Shown in pieces: positions 59,010-64,000 of a stretch of DNA of 64,000 nucleotides. Each line of letters starts with the position of its first letter. Positions within the stretch are counted from its first letter, which is position 1. A program made the translations under genes and the position numbers. The notes below the pieces were generated by a model. It was not told the DNA's origin. It was given only the letters and a program-made list of their open reading frames with translations, and made no database searches. Origin of the DNA: Nannobrachium achirus (taxonomy: Eukaryota > Chordata > Actinopteri > Myctophiformes > Myctophidae); NCBI GenBank assembly GCA_963921795.1, contig OY997659.1:18815508-18879507 (forward strand), in the 5' to 3' direction.

Positions 59010-59335
59010 ACAATTTGCCCTCCTGGCCCCCAAACCGTGGAATAAACTCCCTGTCCCTGCACTTAGAACTATAGACTCACTCCCTAGCTTCCGCCATGGA
59101 CTGAAGACTCACCCAGGGCCGTGGCGCGTCTAATCAGCGCTCTATGCGAGCTCTCTCGAATGCACGGGTTTTGGCGTGACTTTAGTCGGTTTTGGGCCGG
59201 TTTGGGTCCACTCCCTTCATTTCGGCGCCCCCTCTAGGATGGTTCTCTAGGCGGCCGCTTAGCTCGCCTATAGCTAAAAACGGCCCTGGACTCACCTCTT
59301 CAGACTCCACCTAAACCCATAGCACTACTGTAACA
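59010..59335 (+). mobile_element. LINE ORF2 C-terminal fragment nested in the TTAA element
   Basis: Frames give WNKLPVP and LRTIDSLPSFRHGLKTH, then after the inner insertion SPLQTPPKPIALL-type sequence. Compare 21461-21664. It is split by the hAT MITE 59114-59288. Confidence 0.75.
59114..59288. mobile_element. 175-bp hAT MITE with 8-bp TSD GACTCACC
   Basis: Ends CAGGGCCGTGGCG and AACGGCCCTG; GACTCACC directly outside both (59106-59113 and 59289-59296). It interrupts the LINE fragment exactly, so removing it with one TSD copy restores the LINE reading. Confidence 0.92.
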
Positions 59336-59999
59336 ATGTTTTTTACAAGAAGGGTTCATAATTTAGATTGTAATTAGAGAAAAGAAAAGATTAGTGTTAA
59401 AATGTTTTCATTTTTGCTTTCTAGTGTTTTTCTATTTGGATTTCAGTGGGTGGGGGCATGCGTACAGGTGTCTAAATATGTATTTTTTTAGACACAATAA
59501 GCCGGCAATTTCTTTGTTACCATTTACACCAGCCCCCAAAAGTCACATCTGCCCATGAAAGATTGCGGTGCATCTTGGGAATGGGCTTATTGTGTCTAAA
59601 AATACATATTTAGCCACTTGCATGCATGCCCCCAACGTTGGGGGCAAGTTAAAATCACTAAAACTATAGAAAGTAAATAAAAACATTTTAAAACTCATAT
59701 TTTCTTTCTCTAAAATATGAACCCTTGTTGTAACAAAACAAAACTGTCCTTTAAACACACAAACCCAATAAAAATGACTCCACTAAAAATCTCCAACACA
59801 ATAAGCCCATATTTCATATTCCTCTATTTTCCAGTTGGTCCAGTGGCGCCGCCTGGCGGCTATTGTCGCCAATTGCCGAGAAGAAACGTGTTGCGAGTGA
59901 ACTTGCGTGAGTTTGACCTCTCCTTCCTCAAACATACTCCTTGGCTAAAACGCGGAAACAAGGCGCTCCTCCTCTCCCATGGCTCTCCGCAACATGGCG

Positions 60000-60443
60000 T
60001 TTGCCAACGGGTCTGAGGCCTTAAGCTAGATGCAGAAATAGACCCACATTAGAGTGAACATTTTTAAGTCAAATCTTTTCTTCTGGCCTGGTCCCCTGGG
60101 CGTCCCATGGAACAAAACATTTTGAGATGGAGGTCCGCGGCCAAATACATATCATTTTGGGGGTCCTTGACATGACAAAGTTTGAGAACCACACTGATAG
60201 CAATTCATACGTTTTTTTTCAGAAAACAGGATGACATTTTGTTGAATCTGTCATGTCAAGGACCCCCAAAATCTGTATTTGCCCGCGGAACCCCATCTCA
60301 AAATATTATGTTCCAGGAGTCAGGGACCCCCAGAACGGCCAGAAGCAAAGATTTACTTTAAAAATGTTCACTCTGAATTTGGGTTCTTGCCCTTAAGCTA
60401 GATGCAGAATAGATACACGCAGCTCAGACCCGTTGGCAAACGA
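60000..60443. repeat. Inverted duplication just upstream of tbc1d8
   Basis: GTTTGCCAACGGGTCTGAG (60000-60018) is repeated inverted at 60425-60443. Between them, two copies of a dispersed repeat face each other (AGAGTGAACATTTTTAA at about 60051 and TTAAAAATGTTCACTCT at about 60359, with GGGGGTCCTTGACATGAC inward on both). A direct CTTAAGCTAGATGCAGAA occurs at both inner edges. Confidence 0.85.
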
Positions 60444-60735
60444 AAGGTTCGTGGGCGAGGGGCAGAAAGTGAAACAGTTGCAAATCTTTCTGGACGCTGG
60501 ACGGACTCGGGGAGTGACAGAAGCAGAAAGCATGAACCCACCACAACAGCACCGCTGCTGGAAGAGGAACCGCACCATATCATGGACGTTAGAGTAGATA
60601 AAGGCGTGTTCTGGAGCTGACAACAACGGGAAGATTTGTTTTACTTTCTTTCTCTCCTCTCTCGCACACACATACACACACGCGCACCCTCTCCCGTCCC
60701 GTCATTGCTGTGTAAATGGTTTGGTGTGGGAAAGT

Positions 60736-60862
60736 ATGTGGCTCAACCCAGAGGAAGTTTTGCTGAAGAACGCGCTGAAGCTGTGGCTGACGGAGAAGTC
60801 CAACGAGTTCTTTCTCCTGCAGCGCAGGAGAGGACATGGAGACACCGGGGGGAAGATCTCAG
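60736..60862 (+). CDS. tbc1d8: TBC1 domain family member 8, first coding exon (partial at 3')
   Basis: The exon encodes 42 residues starting [17 protein letters not shown] and continuing [20 protein letters not shown], ending in phase 1 at a CAG|GTAGAC donor. This is the N-terminus of the TBC1D8/TBC1D8B/TBC1D9 family of Rab GTPase-activating proteins, which carry two GRAM domains and a TBC domain further on. LLKNALKLW fits TBC1D8/8B over TBC1D9. The choice of TBC1D8 rests on human synteny, where TBC1D8 and CNOT11 are neighbours. The next exon (for the LVGALDAVLDS-like segment) was not found, so it must lie beyond 64000 and intron 1 is over 3.1 kb. The two genes are divergent, with starts 5.0 kb apart. 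Confidence 0.85.
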
Positions 60863-60962
60863 GTAGACAGACCTACAGATAAACACAAACACAAAGATCT
60901 CAGGTAGAGCTACAAGCTACAACTAAACACAAACAAACCTCAACTCCTGATCTGTTCCCATG

Positions 60963-60966
<4 letters not shown>

Positions 60967-61008
<42 letters not shown>
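60967..61008 (+). repeat. (TC)n microsatellite
   Basis: About 20 TC units in tbc1d8 intron 1, followed by interrupted CTCACTCTC repeats. Confidence 0.9.
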
Positions 61009-61011
<3 letters not shown>

Positions 61012-61029
61012 TCACTCTCAGTGTCGCAG

Positions 61030-61095
61030 CCTACAGTAAATTTCAATTCAAAGGAGCTTTATTGTCATGAGAAAACACGTTTACATTGCCAAAGC
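61030..61095 (-). mobile_element. LINE 3' end-like fragment
   Basis: AATTCAAAGGAGCTTTATTG then TCATGAGAAAACACG...ATTGCCAAAGCAAG is a common 3' end of fish non-LTR elements, here reversed. No ORF left. Confidence 0.5.
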
Positions 61096-61099
61096 AAGT

Positions 61100-61990
61100 G
61101 TCAAAACATAATACAAACAGTTGAAAATGGGGAACATAATATACAGTTTGAGGGGGTACAGAGCTATGTCACATTTTGTCGTTTTATACAGGGTATGAAG
61201 CAGTCTTTAACTTTCAAATGTCAACGACCTACATTATTTATTTATACATTTATTCATATGCAATGCATACACAGGCCACTGAGGACCCCCGTCACCCCCA
61301 TTACTCTGAATTAAAGACCTGTAAAGGGTGAGGTCCATCCCTTATTTGGTTCCTAACTATCAGAGCTACTTGTCAACCAGTGTCTGACTCCTACAGGGTC
61401 AGGAAGAGTACTAGGGAGGGAGACCATCTCCTACCATGCCACTTAGCTCTGGTCCATAGCGTTAGGAGTTCTTCTAAGGCTATGGACATGAGCTACATGC
61501 AGTGGCATACTTACAGATGGACTAGCATTAATACTCTATATACCATATACTGTAAATTGGTTAACAAATAATAACGTAATAACATATACTGTGTTATATA
61601 CTGTAAATATTACTATTGGAGAATGACCTCCTCACTCTACTTTGTCATTATGTAATTAAACTCAGAGATGCATATTCTCCTCGTTGCTTTGCTTCATTCA
61701 CAGGTCAGACAGTTTTCCATATAGGCCTATTGTACAAGTTGTACCCTGATTCTGATTCTCTCTCTCTAGATCTGTGTCTCTCTATCAGTCTAATAGCCCT
61801 CTTCTACAGTTAGCCTTGATACAAGACTGTCATATACAGTATTGTGACCGATTACCGTCTTGATCCAAGGTTAGCCTACAATATGTAATACATACACAAT
61901 CCTTATTAATGGATCATCACTGCTTATAGTTTTACTTGTTGAATTACATAACATCATGTACTATACTGACTAGATTCATTTCATTTGGGG
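61100..61990. other. tbc1d8 intron 1, no feature recognised
   Basis: I see no exon, gene or clear repeat here apart from short pyrimidine runs near 61740-61790. Confidence 0.5.
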
Positions 61991-61999
61991 AGATAACAG

Positions 62000-62230
62000 T
62001 GGAGAGTAAATGGTGCATTTATATAGCGCCTTTATCCAAGTGGCTTAGTTTACACACACATTCACATTCATACACTGATGGATGGCAGAGGAAACCATGC
62101 AAGGCACCAACCTGCTCACCAACTAGGGGTTCAGAGTCTTGCTCAAGGACTCTTCAACATTACTCTGGGGGAACCCGGGATCGAACTGGGAACCCTTCGG
62201 AAACCCTCTGTGTTCTAATGACGGTTTCTA
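62000..62230. repeat. Dispersed repeat with TTATATAGCGCCTTTATCCA
   Basis: The string CATTTATATAGCGCCTTT ... CACACACATTCACATTCATA ... GGAACCCGGGATCGAACTG is a widely seen fish repeat arrangement; the GATCGAACTGGGAACCCTT part looks tRNA B-box-like. Class uncertain. Confidence 0.45.
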
Positions 62231-62564
62231 CCCCTCTACCCTCATTTTGCCTGGGATTCCCCAGAACCCCCTATCCTATGGGGATTCATTCACAGACCCC
62301 ACAGTTGAGAACCACTGGGCTAGATAATTCATCCTGTTTGAGTCTTTCCTTCAGCGGGACTTCCCTCATCTCATAAAAGAGAATAGTAGCTCTTCCTGTC
62401 CACAGTGTCCAGGGACTGCATTGTACTGTACAATGTACATGTTTGTCATGATGGTTTCCACTATGGCTGGGTAATTAACCAAAATATAATATAAAAACCT
62501 TATAACCTGTGCTTATTCACATAGATTTTTATTTTAACCATTAAGCCCTGTGCAGTGGCGTACA

Positions 62565-62620
62565 AAAATAGTTAGCCATTCTACAAGCTCACTTGTAGCT
62601 TGTAGATCTGCTATTTTCAG
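62565..62620. repeat. Hairpin core copy in tbc1d8 intron 1
   Basis: AAAATAGTTAGCCATTCTAC...AAGCTC pairs with GCTTGTAGATCTGCTATTTT across a short loop. The left arm is more diverged than the right. Confidence 0.7.
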
Positions 62621-62940
62621 TAGATATATATTTTTTATACACCTTCATTATCGTAATCAAGACAAAAGTGTGAAATAATTGTGATTGATTTGACGTATCA
62701 CACAGCCCTAGTTTCAACTGCTGTTCCACAGGTCAAAGGTGAAATTGGCGTTGTCATGTAGTTAGATTTTTAACTAGACTTTGTTTGTGTACAGTTTCTC
62801 ATGGTAACAGTCATATACTGTAATGATATCAAATGCCTCAGGCCTGGCCTTTGATATCTTTAGCAGGCACGTGCACACATAGATATCAAAGGGGGCTTGA
62901 GCCCCTGCCCTTTTATCTGTCTGTAAAAAGTAGAGCCCGA

Positions 62941-63422
62941 CCGATGCCATATTTTTGGACCGATGCCGATGTTTTCCGATGGAGAGTGATAGACTACCGA
63001 TTGCCGATGTTTAAGCGATGTTTTGTAATAATATAAACTAATAATAAATAGCCTAAATTTCTAAAACTTCTTACCTTCAAAACCTTTTTTTTTACCAATG
63101 GTCCGGGGAACACCAGTGGTCCTTGACGGGTTTCCAGGTGGTCCCCAGCTAAATGATGGAGTTTTGGTAACCAAATGGACCCTTTATAAGATCTTAAACT
63201 CATGAGTGTAAAATGAAACCAAATGGATCCTCACGGGCAACGACAATATATTCTCAGACCTAAGTTTTAGGTCTGAGTGGCTAAATGTCATCAAATGGTG
63301 GTCTAATGTTACTTATAAAAACGACCGATACATCAGGGAGATAATGACCGATGTCCGATACTGGCATCGGGGTCCAAAAACGACCGATATATCGGTTCGA
63401 CCGATATATCGGTCTGGCTCTA
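62941..63422. mobile_element. 482-bp hAT MITE with 8-bp TSD GTAAAAAG
   Basis: TIRs TAGAGCCCGACCGAT and ATCGGTCTGGCTCTA with many CCGAT repeats inside. GTAAAAAG directly flanks both ends (62933-62940 and 63423-63430). It interrupts an inverted relative of the lcp1 intron 12/13 repeat (GCCCCTGCCCTTTTAT to the left, CTCTCCAGACCATGAATGCA to the right). Confidence 0.93.
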
Positions 63423-63430
63423 GTAAAAAG

Positions 63431-64000
63431 TACCCTCTCCAGACCATGAATGCAGTTTTCACTGGGCGCGTGGTGATTTTCCGATGGCCTTAAAGTCCGA
63501 GAGACTTAAAGTCCGAAAGGCTGTTCAATTTAGTAGCCTATGAGAGCGGAGACACACACACACACGGGGAGAGAAAGAGGAGGAGAGGCGGCTGACTGAG
63601 GATGGCGAGATTGGCAACGCTTGCAGCATGTGATGTTTAAGATGTTAAACTTGGTCACACTCACACATAGGTTTGAGTGATTACTTTGTTTGATGTGAAA
63701 GCATGATGGAAAGCACTGGATGTTACCTCTTGCTTGTGTGATCCAGGTTGGATCCAGTCAATTTGAAGAAATTATAATCCAGTTTGAGGACAATAAGAAA
63801 GCACAGGCCTACGTTTTCATTCACAACTTCTTGGCTGAAGATCCATTTTATATCCTATTTTGTAGAGATGTTACCGATCAATCGGCAATGGATCGGATCG
63901 GGCCGATCAAAGCGTGATCGGCGATAATCGGTGGTTTAGATCAAAAGGTAAATTCACCGATCCGATCCGATCGGTGCATCCGATCAACCAGCCGTTCAGT
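63431..64000. other. tbc1d8 intron 1, right edge of window
   Basis: After the split repeat comes a GAGA/CACA-rich stretch and, from about 63865, sequence dense in GATCGG/CCGATC (CCGATCCGATCCGATCGG), the likely edge of another hAT-type MITE running out of the window. No exon recognised. Confidence 0.5.

Larger units (their letters stand above)
58997..59750. mobile_element. TTAA-flanked foldback element interrupted by a LINE
   Basis: TTAA AGGACAACTTT on the left (TTAA 58993-58996) and TGTCCT TTAA on the right (TTAA 59751-59754) match the intact 41922-42358 copy. The interior resumes at about 59336 with GTTTTTTACAAGAAGGGTTC after a LINE insertion. Confidence 0.8.

Noticed and set aside
63720-63917. 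Open frame after an AG that could be tbc1d8 exon 2
   Set aside because: The residues (QFEEIIIQFEDNKK...) do not match the expected LVGALDAVLDS-like segment of TBC1D8, and the end runs into GATCGG-rich repeat.

Overview
The window is vertebrate nuclear DNA, almost certainly from a teleost fish. Its genes are split by GT-AG introns, the proteins are clear orthologues of vertebrate genes, and the non-coding part is packed with fish-type repeats: hAT and TTAA-flanked MITEs, LINE 3' ends with CAAT-type tails, a tRNA-derived SINE and long CA/GT microsatellites. There is no bacterial, viral or CRISPR content.

Gene layout, left to right: (1) the last five exons of col28a1 (+, 2-4566), covering the C-terminal VWA domain, a Ser-rich linker and the terminal Kunitz domain; (2) a lone intronless minus-strand ORF for a coiled-coil protein of unknown function (10885-11901); (3) med11 (+, 13828-16485, three exons), Mediator subunit 11; (4) lcp1, L-plastin (+, non-coding first exon ending at 24902, 15 coding exons 29632-42625), an actin-bundling protein with four calponin-homology domains; (5) cnot11 (-, 45906-55767, seven coding exons), a CCR4-NOT subunit, tail to tail with lcp1; (6) the first coding exon of tbc1d8 (+, 60736-60862), head to head with cnot11. 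From established knowledge, CNOT11 and TBC1D8 are also close neighbours on human 2q11.2, so that pair looks like conserved synteny. The genes do not form one pathway.

The rest is a dense, nested repeat landscape. For many elements I could read both terminal inverted repeats and the target-site duplication directly: hAT-type with 8-bp TSDs (6680-7061, 19633-21098, 22296-22657, 32837-32995, 49280-49445, 59114-59288, 62941-63422), TTAA-flanked elements (29866-30060, 41154-41821, 41922-42358, 58997-59750), and a 345-bp MITE with a 10-bp TSD (34185-34529).

The most unusual signal is a short inverted-repeat core, roughly AAAATAGCAGATCTACAAGC facing its own reverse complement. It occurs more than 25 times in 64 kb, sits at the centre of at least three otherwise different repeat families, and in several copies is flanked by sequence that is self-complementary but differs from copy to copy. 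A 570-bp near-perfect palindrome with a 7-bp flanking duplication and an inverted duplication just upstream of tbc1d8 add to the picture of frequent inverted-repeat formation. Other points of note are a shortened second EF-hand loop in lcp1 and microsatellites that directly abut splice sites in lcp1 and cnot11.
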